Part shown: in pieces, positions 10,218 through 20,312 of the stretch | How positions within the stretch are numbered: the first letter of the stretch is position 1 | Layout: each line of letters starts with the position of its first letter | Assembly: GCA_017311185.1 (NCBI GenBank) | Contig: JAESUZ010002383.1 | Coordinates: 2,046,001-2,110,000, forward strand | Direction: 5' to 3' | Source of the DNA: Proteles cristata cristata | Lineage: Eukaryota > Chordata > Mammalia > Carnivora > Hyaenidae | DNA: 64,000 nt | The notes under the pieces: generated by a model | The model's database searches: none | The model's input: only the letters and a program-made list of their open reading frames with translations | Told to the model about the DNA's origin: nothing | Translations under genes and position numbers: made by a program

Positions 10218-11331
10218 AAGTAGACTGTTACTTAAAATCTTATTTTGATTAATTGAATGAGTATTATAAACCTGATATTTTAATTATAATTTAATTTAGT
10301 AGAAGACTTATTTCTTTTTCAAGAGGTATCCTGAGATGCAAGATTGTTTTTATTTTCTTAGTGTTTAAGCGAATAGGGATAATTAACATCAATATGGAGA
10401 CTTAAAGTTACTGTAATTTAAAATAATATTCACCTTCGTCATATTGGGTCATTAATTCTCCAGGTTTCTATCTCATTATAAGAACATTTGAAAGAATTTA
10501 TGGGAAGGAAGTTCAACAGAAATGGAAACCATGTGTAAGTAGGCTGAACATGCATGGTCTTTAAACAGAAGAAATAAAAGTGAAACCTTTTCCCCCCACC
10601 CCTGCCTTAATCCCCTAAGTACCACGTTTAAAGGGTTTAAAGGTTTTGTCTGGGTAAGTTCCTGAAGCCCATAAAGTGTGGAGCCTGGGCAGCTGGAAGG
10701 CGGGAATATTGGTCTTTCCTTGGGATCTGCAAATGTACCTACTTGAATGGTACTTTACAGTTTGGAGGATTTGTTTTGTTAAAAACAGCAGAGAAAACAA
10801 AGAAAACAAACAAACAAACAAACAAAGGAAGAAATCTTGTTTGCTCCAGGCACAGTGCTTGTTCCTTTAGGATGCTGAGGACCCAGTCTGCATCTGTTGC
10901 AATGAGGGGATTACCTTTCACCACGTAAGTGTTGGAGCAAAGTGGACAGACAAGATAATATACTCTTCCTTCTTCCCTTCCTCCATTCTTTCCCCCACAG
11001 GTGAGCTTTGGAATGCTACCAGGTACAAAAAGAGGAAAGCATAATTTATGGAGACTCACTGTTTTAGAATTAGCTTAGTCCACTGAAGGCAGTGCTGTTA
11101 GGGATCCAGAGTCTCTAGCTTCTGCTTCTTTAGCCTTAACATTATGGAAGTTTTGTTGTCATGCTCATAGGATCGTTGTTTCACCTCCAGGCATGGCAGC
11201 CCCAGGCCAGGCAGAGGGTCAGAGCATGCCCAGCTGGCGTCTCATGGGCTGGTTCTGATTTGCATGGCCACCTCTACTTGCAAGGGAGGCTGGGAATCAG
11301 GCAGCCTAACCCGGCATATTGCCATCCCATC
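10218..11331. other. Unassigned sequence with a short (CAAA)n tract
   Basis: AT-rich up to about 10570, then a higher-GC stretch. A (CAAA)n tract lies at 10804-10826. A segment at 10871-10924 is open in one frame and bracketed by AG and GTAAGT (see findings). No repeat family is recognised. Confidence 0.45.
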
Positions 11332-11345
11332 AGAACTGGAGTTCT

Positions 11346-11450
11346 TGGGCACCTGGGTGGCTCGGTCGTTAAGTATCTGACTTTGGGTTCAGGTCATAAT
11401 CTCATGGTTCCTGAGTTTGAGCCCTGCTTCAGGTGAGCCCTGGTTCTCAT

Positions 11451-11483
<33 letters not shown>

Positions 11484-11526
11484 TTCTGCCCCTTGCTCAC
11501 TTGTGCCCTCCTTCTGTCTCTCAAAA
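11346..11526 (+). mobile_element. Carnivore tRNA-Lys SINE, plus strand, with TSD
   Basis: Head gggcacctgggtggctcggt, a (TC)n stretch at 11450-11475 and ctgtctctcaaaa end. The 14-mer agaactggagttct flanks it at 11332-11345 and 11527-11540. Confidence 0.9.
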
Positions 11527-11540
11527 AGAACTGGAGTTCT

Positions 11541-11661
11541 CAGATTGAATTGAGTCCTGCCTTGGGTTCTGTGTTGAGCATGGAGCCTGCTTGGGATTCT
11601 CTTTCTCTATCTCTCCTTCTGCCCTTTTTCTCAACTCATGTGCTGTCTCTCCAAATAAATA
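11541..11661 (+). mobile_element. 5'-truncated carnivore SINE, plus strand
   Basis: Only the 3' half is present, from gccttgggttctgtgttgag through gagcctgcttgggattctc to ccaaataaataaatag. It follows directly on the previous SINE and its target repeat. Confidence 0.75.
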
Positions 11662-11694
11662 AATAGATAGATGATAGATAGATAGATAGATAGA
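11662..11694. repeat. (ATAG)n microsatellite
   Basis: About 33 bp of imperfect ATAG/GATA repeats grown from the A-rich tail of the truncated SINE; probably length-variable. Confidence 0.85.
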
Positions 11695-11905
11695 GCGAGC
11701 CTGGGTGGCTCAGTCGACTAAGCATCTGACTTCGGCTCAGGTCAGGTCATGATCTCATGGTTCGTGGGTTCAAGCCCCATGTCTCCATCTCTGTCTGTCT
11801 CTGCCCATCTCTGGCTCATGCTGTTTCTTTCTCTCCCTCCCTCCCTCTCTCTCTCTCTCTCTCTCAAAAAGTAAATAAACATTAAAAAAGGAAAAAAATG
11901 TATTT
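11695..11905 (+). mobile_element. Carnivore tRNA-Lys SINE, plus strand
   Basis: From gcctgggtggctcagtcg through catgatctcatggttcgtgg to the CT-rich part and agtaaataaacattaaa. The middle (the usual gctctgtgctgacag block) is missing. It contains a tandem ggtcaggtca. Confidence 0.85.
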
Positions 11906-11912
11906 TTAAAAA

Positions 11913-13579
11913 AACTGGAAAGAACAGGAGTTCTCATCACAAGAGATAGAGGAGAAGGGATCTTGGGGAGGGTCTAAGAGTGTCTGCCACGTGAGGTGCT
12001 TGCCCATCACCCAGCAGTGATGCAGGGATCGCACACTCATCCCTTTGTTGGCCTTGGAGAAATAGATCAGGAAAAAAAATGTTGTCCTGTGTTTCTCTGC
12101 TACTTCTGTGCTTCACTGGCTGAGCTGAAAGTGATTGTCTCATATCAGGCTTCCGTTTTGTTGCCAGAAAGACTTTGAAAGTGTCTTTTGTTGTGTGCAG
12201 CACCATTGTGCTATCTTACTTTTCTTCCAGGACTAAAATTTTAACTTCCCTCTTTGAGGCATGAATCTGGCTCAAAGACCTTTGAAAGCTGCTCCAGAGA
12301 GAGAGGCTATATAATGGGAACGCTTTTTAATTTAGAGGAGCAAGAATAGCTTTCTGTCATGTTGGTGCAGTGAGATGTTTTTTGAGAGAAGGATGACCCA
12401 GCTGTGCAGGTTACCCGTGTTTCTGGAATTTTCTACTCACAAATGGGTGGCAGTTTTGTGGAAACTGCAAGTGGTGATGGCCACATAGGTATAGCTTAAG
12501 TGCTGTGTCCGTGAGGTGTATGCATACATGCCTGCCCACATTTTATTGTTCTTTATTATTTGCTGGGAGTACTGAACAAGCTATGTTTATTTTTGACCCT
12601 TCTCCCCTGCCTGTGAAAGTTAGAACCTCGCTGCCCACCTTGATGTATCTCCAGCCCACCGCCATCGAAGATCTGGTGAGCCTCTTTCGGGTCTGCTCTT
12701 TCCTTTGTGTGGGGACATCCTTCTCTATGACTGGGAGAGGCTTTGGGTCTCCTTTCATCCATTCCTTTTAGGCTCTGACTTGTACTCGGTTGCTGATTTT
12801 CTTTTTTAAACCAATTTCTCTTTTCCTCAAGTGTTTGACACTTAGCTGAGTGAGGCTGTCAAAATGTTTTACTTCTCTCATTAGCATAGTGTGTCTTAAC
12901 TCTGCATTGTGTGTGTTTGTGGTGGTTTTTGTTTCATCCGCTGAGCCACACATTAACAGCCAGAACCCCCCCTCCTCTCACACATCTCCACACAGAGCAC
13001 AGATAGAAAAATTAGTCTCAAAAAACATTCTAGACATTTCACAGAGCCGAAGAGAACAGGCTGCCTGCTTCAGACTCAAGGTGGTGTGTCTTCTGACAGA
13101 GGGTTGCCATGGTGACTGTGTGACAGCTAACTCAACCTGGAGTGGGGAGGGGGGAGAGGCCAGGCTGTCAGACCCCTGTTTGGTCCCACAGAAATGTCTT
13201 CCTTCTTACTGCCCTCTCGGGGTTAGCGTTTGACTGAGAACACAACAGAGGTGCCTGTTTGGAGGTGGCTTCGTTGGGTGAGCCCTTATCTAGGTTATTT
13301 GCTTGCACTGTTCTGTCACATTCCAGTATCAAGGGTGTTTTTCATTTCTTTCTGCATCTCTTATTCTCTGTACAGTGCTACACTGGAGGTGAGGGAGTTA
13401 ATAAAAGACATTCAGATATAGCAGGATATCAGTGATTAGAAAATGCTGGAAATAAAGGAATATTATTTAGAGGCTTTTTTTTGGGTGGGAGGGGGTCTTT
13501 CTGGAAATAAGCTATCACTTGGAAATAGGCTTAGTTGCATGTCAGGGTCAGAATGATTGAACTCTCCATTCTGTAGGTC
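11913..13579. other. Unassigned single-copy-looking sequence with a RFX-type motif
   Basis: No interspersed repeat is recognised over about 1.65 kb. Frames of 88-127 codons exist but overlap on both strands and carry no known motif. A RFX X-box match lies at 13103-13116. G-rich runs occur at 13142-13156. Confidence 0.45.
13103..13116 (-). promoter_or_regulatory. Candidate RFX X-box
   Basis: The minus strand reads GTCACCATGGCAAC, which fits the RFX consensus GTYNCC-AT-RGNAAC at every position. RFX factors bind this imperfect palindrome as dimers. Whether this copy is bound is not known. The surrounding 300 bp lack recognised repeats. Confidence 0.45.
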
Positions 13580-13651
13580 CCTACCATGCTCTAGAAACTT
13601 AGTGTGTACTGCCTAGTTTGATCCTCCTAGTAATCTGAAAGGTGTATCATT
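13580..13651 (+). mobile_element. MIR SINE relic, first part
   Basis: The MIR reads ctaccatgctctagaaactt, then gatcctcctagtaatctgaa. It is split by a young carnivore SINE and resumes at about 13899 as gatgaaaaataatgagg and agcaactaagtggcag. Confidence 0.75.
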
Positions 13652-13668
13652 AAGATTCTCATTTTACA

Positions 13669-13881
13669 AGGGCGCCTGGGTGACTTGGTCGGTTAAGCGT
13701 CCGACTTTTGCTTAGGTCATGATCTCGCGGTTCGTGGGTTCGGGCCCCGCGTCGGGCTCTGTGCTGACTGCCAGCTCGGAGCCTGGAGCCTGTTTCAGTC
13801 TGTGACTCCCTCTGTCTCTGACCCTCCCCTGCTCACGCTGTCTCTCTCTCTCTCTCTCCTAGAAATAAATTAAAAAAAAAA
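13669..13881 (+). mobile_element. Young carnivore tRNA-Lys SINE inserted in MIR, with 17-bp TSD
   Basis: Head ggcgcctgggtgacttgg, B box gggttcgggcccc, then gctgactgccagctcgg with the TGCC insertion, and the tail ctcctagaaataaatt. The 17-mer aagattctcattttaca is at 13652-13668 and 13882-13898. Retained CpGs suggest recent insertion. Confidence 0.95.
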
Positions 13882-13898
13882 AAGATTCTCATTTTACA

Positions 13899-14010
13899 GA
13901 TGAAAAATAATGAGGATCAAGGAGGTTAGGTAACTTGTCTAAAATCACACAGCAACTAAGTGGCAGAAATTCTAACTAACACCCATAGTGCCAGTCAATC
14001 CCTGTGAACA
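13899..14010 (+). mobile_element. MIR SINE relic, second part
   Basis: Continues the MIR of 13580-13651: gatgaaaaataatgaggatc, gttaggtaacttgtctaaaa, cacacagcaactaagtgg. Confidence 0.75.
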
Positions 14011-14428
14011 GTCTTGATAGACAATAGGCATGTAGCACACATGCTGCATAAATGAGAATGCGTTGCTACTGACCAGGTCCTCAGAGGACCTGTGAATACT
14101 GATACTGATGCACAGTTCAGCATGTCCTCTGATTAGAAAAGTGGATCATAGGTGTTAGATATAGCTTTTCCTGTTAGTTTACACATCTACCTGGAATGCC
14201 TAGTTAGCACCCATCAGTTTGTCCACCCAGTGCTGTCTTCACAAATAGCAGATGTCAACCTTGAGCCAGCCCCCTTGAAATCACAAGTTCTGAATTGGTG
14301 TTCTGTTTCTTAAAAAGACTGTACGCTGTGTGAAACTTGTGCAGATAATCTGATTAATATACTAACGAAATTTTACTGGAGAACTTGACAGAGCAATACG
14401 GAAATTTCTTTAGAAAAATAAATATGCA
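14011..14428. other. Unassigned sequence
   Basis: No repeat, motif or frame of note was seen in these 418 bases. Confidence 0.4.
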
Positions 14429-14641
14429 GGGGCGCCCGGGCGGCTCAGTCAGTTAAGCGTGTGACTTCAGCTCAGGTCATGATCTCACGGTTCGTGGGTT
14501 CAAGCCCTGAATCAGGCTTTGTGTTGGCAGCTCAGAGCCTGGAGCCTGCTTCAGATTCTCTGTCTCCTTCTCTGCTCCTCCCCTACTCAAGCTTGGTGTC
14601 TCACTCTCTGTCTCAAAAGTAAGTAAACATTGAAAAAAAAA
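14429..14641 (+). mobile_element. Young-looking carnivore tRNA-Lys SINE, plus strand
   Basis: Near-complete copy: ggggcgcccgggcggctcag, gatctcacggttcgtgggtt, gcagctcagagcctggagcc, tgtctcaaaagtaagtaaac and an A tail. The flanks agaaaaata and aagaaaaatagg are similar and probably represent the TSD. Confidence 0.9.
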
Positions 14642-14643
14642 AA

Positions 14644-15009
14644 GTAAAGAAAAATAGGCAAAAATAACACAGTTTGGCCAGAGATTGGTAAGGAAGGACA
14701 AGTATAATCAGAATCATAATGAAGTTTAAGTTGAGGACATTAAAATAAAACACAGTGGTGTAAGTTGTGATCAGTGAAAGAGAACACCAACATGTGCCAA
14801 TGGATCAATAAAACTGGGCATAAGATAGGCAGATACCATAATCTAGAAACAATTATTATAACAATCTTTGCTTATACATCAAAAACACAATACATAAGAA
14901 TGTTGAAAGAAATCTTCCTATAATCTTACCCTTAACAAGAAACTGTTACTGATAGTTTTTAAGGTGTATTATAAATATACCTAGAGATATTTGCACATTT
15001 TGGGAGAGA
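14644..15009. other. Unassigned AT-rich sequence
   Basis: No recognisable repeat family or frame in about 366 bases. Confidence 0.4.
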
Positions 15010-15240
15010 GGCAGCATGGGGTATTCATTAAAAATGTTGACCCTGATATAAGACAGCTTGATTTCATATCGTGGATGTATGACCTTGGATGTGTTATTTA
15101 ATCTCTGTGCCTCAGTTTTCTCATCTTTAAAGTGATGAAGATACGAGTACATACAGGATCATTGTGAGGATCAAATGGGGTAATAATATATGTAAAACAC
15201 TTACATAAAGCATGGTGCACATTGTGAACTTTCAATAGAT
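15010..15240 (-). mobile_element. MIR SINE relic, minus strand
   Basis: The antisense core is clear: ctgtgcctcagttttctcatc, reading over 15105-15125, preceded by tgaccttggatgtgttattt and followed by taaagcatggtgcac. Its end, (a)atagatgttagct, supplied the target for the three SINEs that follow. Confidence 0.8.
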
Positions 15241-15250
15241 GTTAGCTTTT

Positions 15251-15471
15251 TAAAAAAAAATTAATGTTTATATTTGAGAGAGACAGAGAGAGATAGAGAC
15301 AGAGTGTGAGAGGGGGAGGGGCAGAGAGAGGGGGAGACAGAGAATCTGAAGCAGGCTCCAGGGTCTGAGATGTCAGCACAGAGCCTGATGCAGGGCTCAA
15401 ACTCACCAACTGTGAGATCATGACCTGAGCTGAAGTTGGAGGTTTAACCAGCTGAGCCACCCAGGTGCCCC
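15251..15471 (-). mobile_element. Carnivore SINE, minus strand (first of three at one target)
   Basis: T-rich start, GA-rich body, gatgtcagcacagagcctg, and the head gctgagccacccaggtgccc. Flanked by atgttagctttt at 15239-15250 and 15474-15485. Confidence 0.92.
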
Positions 15472-15485
15472 AAATGTTAGCTTTT

Positions 15486-15709
15486 TTTTTTTTTTTTAAA
15501 TGTTTTATTTATTTCTAGGGGAGAGAGAGAGAGAGACAGCGTGAGCAGGGAGGGCCAGAGAGAGAGGGAGTCACAAACTGAAACAGGTTCCAGGCTCTGA
15601 GCTGGCAGTCAGCACAGAGCCGGATGCGGGGCTCGAACCCACGAACCGCGAGATCATGACCTGAGCGAAAGTCAGACGCTTAACCGACTAAGCCACCCAG
15701 GCGCTCCCC
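15486..15709 (-). mobile_element. Young carnivore SINE, minus strand (second of three)
   Basis: It retains many CpGs and carries the TGCC insertion (minus-strand gagctggcagtcagcac) and the tail block tttatttctagggga. Target repeats lie on both sides (15472-15485 and 15710-15725). Confidence 0.93.
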
Positions 15710-15725
15710 AAATGTTAGCTCTTTT

Positions 15726-15926
15726 AAAAAAAAGTTTTATCTTGAGAGAGAGAGAGAGAGCGTGAGCACAAACAGGAGAGGTAGCGAGGGAGGGGATCTG
15801 AAGGAGGCTCCACACTGTCAGCACAGAGCCTGATGCAAGGCTCAATGTCAGGAACCTAGAGATCATGATCTGAGCCACAATCAAGAGTCTGATGCTTACT
15901 TGACTGAGCCACCCAGACACCCCAAT
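15726..15926 (-). mobile_element. Carnivore SINE, minus strand (third of three)
   Basis: Diverged copy with (GA)n, cacactgtcagcacagagcc and head ctgagccacccagacacccc. The target repeat aaatgttagctttt follows at 15927-15940. Confidence 0.92.
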
Positions 15927-15951
15927 AAATGTTAGCTTTTAAAAATGTCAG

Positions 15952-16149
15952 GCCTGGGGTCCCTGGTTGGCTCAGTTAGTTGAGCATCTGACTCTTGATT
16001 TTGGCTCAAGTCATAATTTCAAGGTTTGTGGGATAGAGCCTCATATCAGGCTCTGTGCTGACAGTGTGGAGCCTCCTTGGGATTCAGACTCATATTCTCT
16101 CCCTCTGTCTCTCTCTTTCAAAATAAATCAACATTAAGAAAATAAGTAT
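15952..16149 (+). mobile_element. Carnivore SINE, plus strand
   Basis: Head ggggtccctggttggctcag, then gactcttgattttggctcaa, ggctctgtgctgacagtgtg and caaaataaatcaacatta. Diverged. Confidence 0.88.
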
Positions 16150-16300
16150 ATGGGGCCATACTGATCATGGTTTGTAATTAACTGGTCATTTAACAACATA
16201 CTGTAGGCGTCTACTGTGAGTGTATACTCACCCACATATATCCATTTCATTCCTTTTAATGGTTGTGTACTGTTGCATTGTGTCATTTTATTGAAATTCT
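16150..16300 (-). mobile_element. Old LINE-1 relic, minus strand, part 1
   Basis: Weak match to antisense L1 ORF2 3' region (tttaatggttgtgtactgttgcattgtg is the counterpart of the tattccattgtatgg block). It resumes at about 16925 after an inserted LTR. Confidence 0.5.
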
Positions 16301-16925
16301 TGTTGTTAATGTGTTGGGCGGTCCAAAACCACCCTTAGCCTTGATGGTTTGCTATGAAGACTCAAAAGCTGTTATATTTGTAGTTACGGTTTATTACAGT
16401 GAAACGACACAATTTCCAGTCAGCACAGGGAAAAGGCACAAGGTGCATGGGGTGAATCAGGAGAAACCAGGTGCAAGCTTCCAGATACCCTTCCAGAGGA
16501 GTCACATGGATGCACTGAAGTTTCCCAGCAATGGCGTGTGGTAACATATGCCAAGTGTGGCCATGCAGGGAAGCTCACCAAGATTTGGTATCCAGGAGTT
16601 TTACTAGGAGCCATTATCTAGATATGTGGTGCCTGTGTGACTGGCCTCAGGACATCGCCATCCAGCCCTTCAGAAAAAAAAACAAAAAACAAAAAACAAC
16701 TGGTGTCAGCCGCATATCATATTGGCAGCATAAAGTGTGACGAAACTAGTATTGCATGGCCCATGGCCGCAGGTATACAGAAACAGTCTTCTCAGGCAGA
16801 ATATTCCAAGGGTTCAGAGCTTCCAGAACTAACCAAGAGCCATTCCTGAAGATAATTCTTTCTTGGGAATGTGCAGAGCTTGATAAATCCAGATCTGCTG
16901 AGTTAACCAGCACAAGTAGGCATTT
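16300..16925 (-). mobile_element. ERVL-class solo LTR (MLT2-like), minus strand
   Basis: The sequence follows the antisense of an MLT2-type LTR: aagctgttatatttgtagtt, acggtttattacagtgaaac, aggagaaaccaggtgcaag and aagctcaccaagatttggta. No internal retroviral genes flank it. An A-rich interruption lies at 16673-16698. Confidence 0.7.
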
Positions 16926-17170
16926 GGAACATTTGTAGTGATTTGCTAGTATTGTTTGTAAATAATACTAAAGAGGTAGCTGCACACACATTGTCTTATA
17001 AATTCCTATGAGAGTTTTTGTGGTTAAAAATTAATGCAACTTAAATTCTTGGGTCAGACAGCCTACAGAATGCAACTTTCGATAGTTTTGTAATATTGTC
17101 CCTAAGAAGGATGCTTTCACACTCCCACCAAGAAAATCAGGGTTGACATTTCCTCACATCCTCTCTAATG

Positions 17171-17247
<77 letters not shown>

Positions 17248-17380
17248 AAACAGATCTTTATGCTCTTTTCTAGTTTGATAGTGACATTGTATAAATTTAA
17301 TTTGCAGTTCATTTTAAGTAGGAGGATGATGCATTTTTAATATGTGTGCTGGCCATTTTGATTTCTTGTTTGAGTCAAGT
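16925..17380 (-). mobile_element. Old LINE-1 relic, minus strand, part 2
   Basis: Contains ctttcacactcccaccaa and gacatttcctcacatcctc, antisense counterparts of the L1 ORF2 region encoding the conserved tryptophan-rich C-terminus. It is interrupted by the microsatellite at 17171-17247. Confidence 0.6.
17171..17247. repeat. Compound (GT)n(GTAT)n(AT)n(GT)n(AT)n microsatellite
   Basis: Seventy-seven bases of GT, GTAT and AT dinucleotide blocks in the order GT, GTAT, AT, GT, AT. Likely length-polymorphic. Confidence 0.95.
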
Positions 17381-17470
17381 GGCATTTGAGTTAGAAGAAT
17401 GGAAAGGTGTAATATATAAGTGTTGGGGCAGTTGCAAATTTCTTTGGAAAAAAAAAAGGTTTATATTTCT

Positions 17471-17501
17471 CCCCATGCCCACCCCCCCACCCCACCCCAC
17501 T
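17471..17501 (-). other. G-quadruplex-forming motif (minus strand)
   Basis: On the minus strand the run is GGGGTGGGGTGGGGGGGTGGG followed by catgggg within 31 bases: at least four G runs of three or more, separated by loops of one to three bases. Confidence 0.6.
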
Positions 17502-17529
17502 CCTGGACATTGCCAATGACTTTGTTTTT

Positions 17530-17665
17530 CTCTAGGGGACCAGGTAGTCAATCTTGAGCCTTTGTGGGCCATGCGATCTCTGTTGTATATCCCTCTCTGT
17601 GCCCTCACAAACAACTCATGGACCATAAAAAAATAAATAGCACACAAAATTTGCTGATCCTTCAT
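17530..17665 (+). mobile_element. hAT-type DNA transposon relic
   Basis: Same family as 3371-3580: ccaggtagtcaatcttgag, tttgtgggccatgcgatctc, then aaaatttgctgatccttc at the end. The opposite terminal part is degraded. Confidence 0.6.
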
Positions 17666-18014
17666 TTACATAACTTAATGTAAAAAATAAGTCCTTCTGT
17701 TCTTACATGGTTTTTATCTGATTTTAACCGGAGAATATTTTTGTGTTAAAACTCAAATATGTGACATTTCCAACTTGTAGTTTAGTGCTCTTTTATCCTC
17801 CAGTTTAGGGTTATAAATAATAAAGGAAGTCAACACAAGGAAAAATTTATACTAAAGGGAAAAGCCTGATAAATCCTCATAAAAAATTGTTTAATTAACT
17901 ATTGAGTCTTAAACTTCCATAAATATCATATGGAAAATACTGCAAAAAGAAAATGAAGAACAGAATAGTTGAAAAATAAACCTGTAAGGGATGAAACCAA
18001 CAACCGAAATTTAT
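17666..18014. other. Unassigned AT-rich sequence
   Basis: About 350 bases without recognisable features. Confidence 0.4.
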
Positions 18015-18310
18015 CTCTCACAGTTCTGGAGACTGAAAAAGTCTGGCTTCAGGGTGTGAGCGTGGTTGGGTCCTGGTAGACCCACTTTCTGGTTTCGATA
18101 GCCAATTTCTCATTGAACCTTCACATGGCAGAGAACAGAGAGATGGAGCAAGGTTTTGTATCTCTTCTCATAAAGGCACTAATTCCATTCAAGCCCAAAT
18201 GACTTAATTATCCCTCAAAGGATCCACCCCTTACTACCATCTCATGGTAGGTTAGTATTTCAACGAATGAATTTGGGGGGGACACAGACATTTAGTCCTT
18301 TTTACAATGT
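18015..18310 (-). mobile_element. MaLR-type LTR relic, minus strand
   Basis: Antisense LTR landmarks are ctcacagttctggagactga, ccttcacatggcagag, ctcataaaggcactaattcc, and gaatttgggggggacacag near its end. The exact subfamily (MLT1 or MST-like) is uncertain. Confidence 0.65.
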
Positions 18311-18451
18311 CTATTTTGGCATTATTGAAAATAGCAAAATTTTTAGAAACAATCTAACCAAAACAATAAGAGAATGTTGGATTTATTTGTAAAATGAATT
18401 ACTAAGCATACATTAAAATTGATACTCCTGAAGAATGTTTTAATACTAAAG

Positions 18452-18922
18452 TGTGTTAGGCAGAATAATGGCTCCCATAGATGTCCATGTCTTCATCCCA
18501 GCTCCTGTGAATAAATTACCTTGTATGGCAAAAGGAACTTTGCAAAACTGGGTGCGATTAAGTTAAGGATATTGAGATGGAAAGATGATGCAGGATTTCC
18601 TGGGTGGGTCTAATGGAATCACCTAGCTTCTGAGAAGGAGATAAGAGAGTCAAGGTTAGAGAAGGCAATTTAATGACAGAAGCAGAGGTCAGAGTGATGT
18701 GGGGCCCTGAGACAAGGAATGCAGGTAGTTTTTAGAAGCTAGAAAAGGCAAGGAGGTAGACTCTAGGGTCTCTGAATGGAATTCATCTCTGGCAACTCCT
18801 TGATTTTTACTGAGACTGATTATGAACTTCTGATCTCTAGTAGTGTCAAATAATAAATCTGTGCTCTTTGAAGCCACTCTGTCTGTGGTTATTTGTTACA
18901 GCAGCAGTAGGAAACCAGTGCA
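18452..18922 (+). mobile_element. MLT1-like LTR relic, plus strand
   Basis: Starts tgttaggcagaataatggct and ends aggaaaccagtgca, with gaataaattaccttgtatgg and a polyadenylation-like aataaa at 18851. It has the usual TG...CA ends. No internal genes adjoin. Confidence 0.75.
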
Positions 18923-20065
18923 CTAGGGAAAAGCTCACAGGCTGGAAATGGGTCTAGCAGACAGGATGTCATCACAAGGGGATGACTGGTGGGCTGAGGT
19001 GCTCCCCCTCACAACAGATTCATGGATGAGCGGATGACCCTGTCTGCCAAAAGTAGAAGCTTCCTGGATTAGAAAAGCTCAGGCCTAATTTTGTCCTATG
19101 TCATAGTCCCTTTCCTGTCACTATTCAGGAATGATCTGTGAAAGGATCTTTTTCTTCAGTAGGCAATATTTTTAGCCATTCAGGACCTAATTTGGGTTTT
19201 GAGGCTAAAGTTGGCATCAGCAAGACCACATCTCACCTAAGGAAGAGTCAGAACCACTCTCCACATATCCCTGCTTCCAACTTCCTGCTTCCCCAAATCC
19301 TCATTTCCCCATAGTGCTTCCTGACTCTGGGAACTGCATGTGATGTGTAATCACAAACACACCACTCTCCCCACTGAAGGGAAGTAGGTGTATTCAGCAT
19401 TGTTCTTTTAAGAGCTGGCCCTGTGTAGTTCTAGGCAGAAAGAAAGGTTGGTGACTGATTCTAGGTGGGGTCTGAGGGTGGTTAGGGGTGATTTCTTTTT
19501 TCTTGTATATGCTCCTTTGTTTCGTCTGCTTTCGGCAATGAATGTATATTGATTTCTTTAAATATAGTAGTACTCTTTTTTTTTGTTTTGTTTTTGAAGG
19601 AAGAGAAATTTCTAAGTACACCTGATGCTTCTTTCCATGTAACTCTACTACCCGATCATAGTTTTCAGCACTCTTAATGTTAACAGGTGTTTATTTCAAG
19701 ACTTACATTTGTATCATACGAATGGTAGATAGTGGTGCCTGGGGATTCTTGTTTCTGATCATTGATGAAATAATCTGTAGACGAGGGATTGTCTGCTCTC
19801 TTCATTCAGTGATTTCCTTACTGTAATGTCTTGACGTTGATTAAGAAACTCTAGTCATGAAGTGAAATGTTTGTGTGTGTTCACTGGAAAGAGGAAGCAG
19901 TTCTGGTACTGTCTGTTGTCTTTGGTCTTGGATGATTTTCTCTTTTGTACGGTGAACGTGAAACCTGGAATTATGGAAGGAGCACTACACTCACTCAGAC
20001 GACCAGAATTCTTGCTCTAGCCTGTTGCTAACAGCACATTGTAAACTCTGTTCACCTCTCTTGGC
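18923..20065. other. Unassigned single-copy-looking sequence
   Basis: No interspersed repeat recognised in about 1.1 kb. T-rich runs lie at 19493-19504 and 19576-19600. Frames are short. Confidence 0.4.
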
Positions 20066-20080
20066 CCCATATGCCCCTCT

Positions 20081-20297
20081 TTTTTTTTTTTTTAATGTTT
20101 TATTTATTTTTAGGAGAGAGAGACAGCGCGGGCAGGGGAGGGTCAGAGAGAGAGGGAGTCACAGACTGAAACAGGCTCCAGGCTCTGAGCTGGCAGTCAG
20201 CACAGAGCCCGACGCGGGGCTCGAACCCACGAACCGCGAGATTATGACCTAAGCGAAAGTCAGACACTCAACCGACTAAGCCACCCAGGCACCCCAA
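20081..20297 (-). mobile_element. Young carnivore tRNA-Lys SINE, minus strand, with TSD
   Basis: CpG-rich, near-consensus copy with the TGCC insertion (gagctggcagtcagcac) and a T tail. The repeat cccatatgcccctct is at 20066-20080 and 20298-20312. Confidence 0.95.
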
Positions 20298-20312
20298 CCC
20301 ATATGCCCCTCT

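Noticed and set aside
12624..12675. Exon-like segment ending in gatctg before gtgagcc
   Set aside because: The donor is plausible but the upstream acceptor (gtgaaagttag) has a purine-rich tract, so the pair is weak.
12850..13233. 127-codon plus-strand frame
   Set aside because: No domain, signal peptide or splice context. It overlaps the putative RFX site region and looks non-coding.
15486..15709. Possible functional tRNA-Lys gene (A and B boxes visible)
   Set aside because: The boxes belong to the tRNA-derived head of the SINE. No cloverleaf is kept and the element runs on into SINE body and tail.
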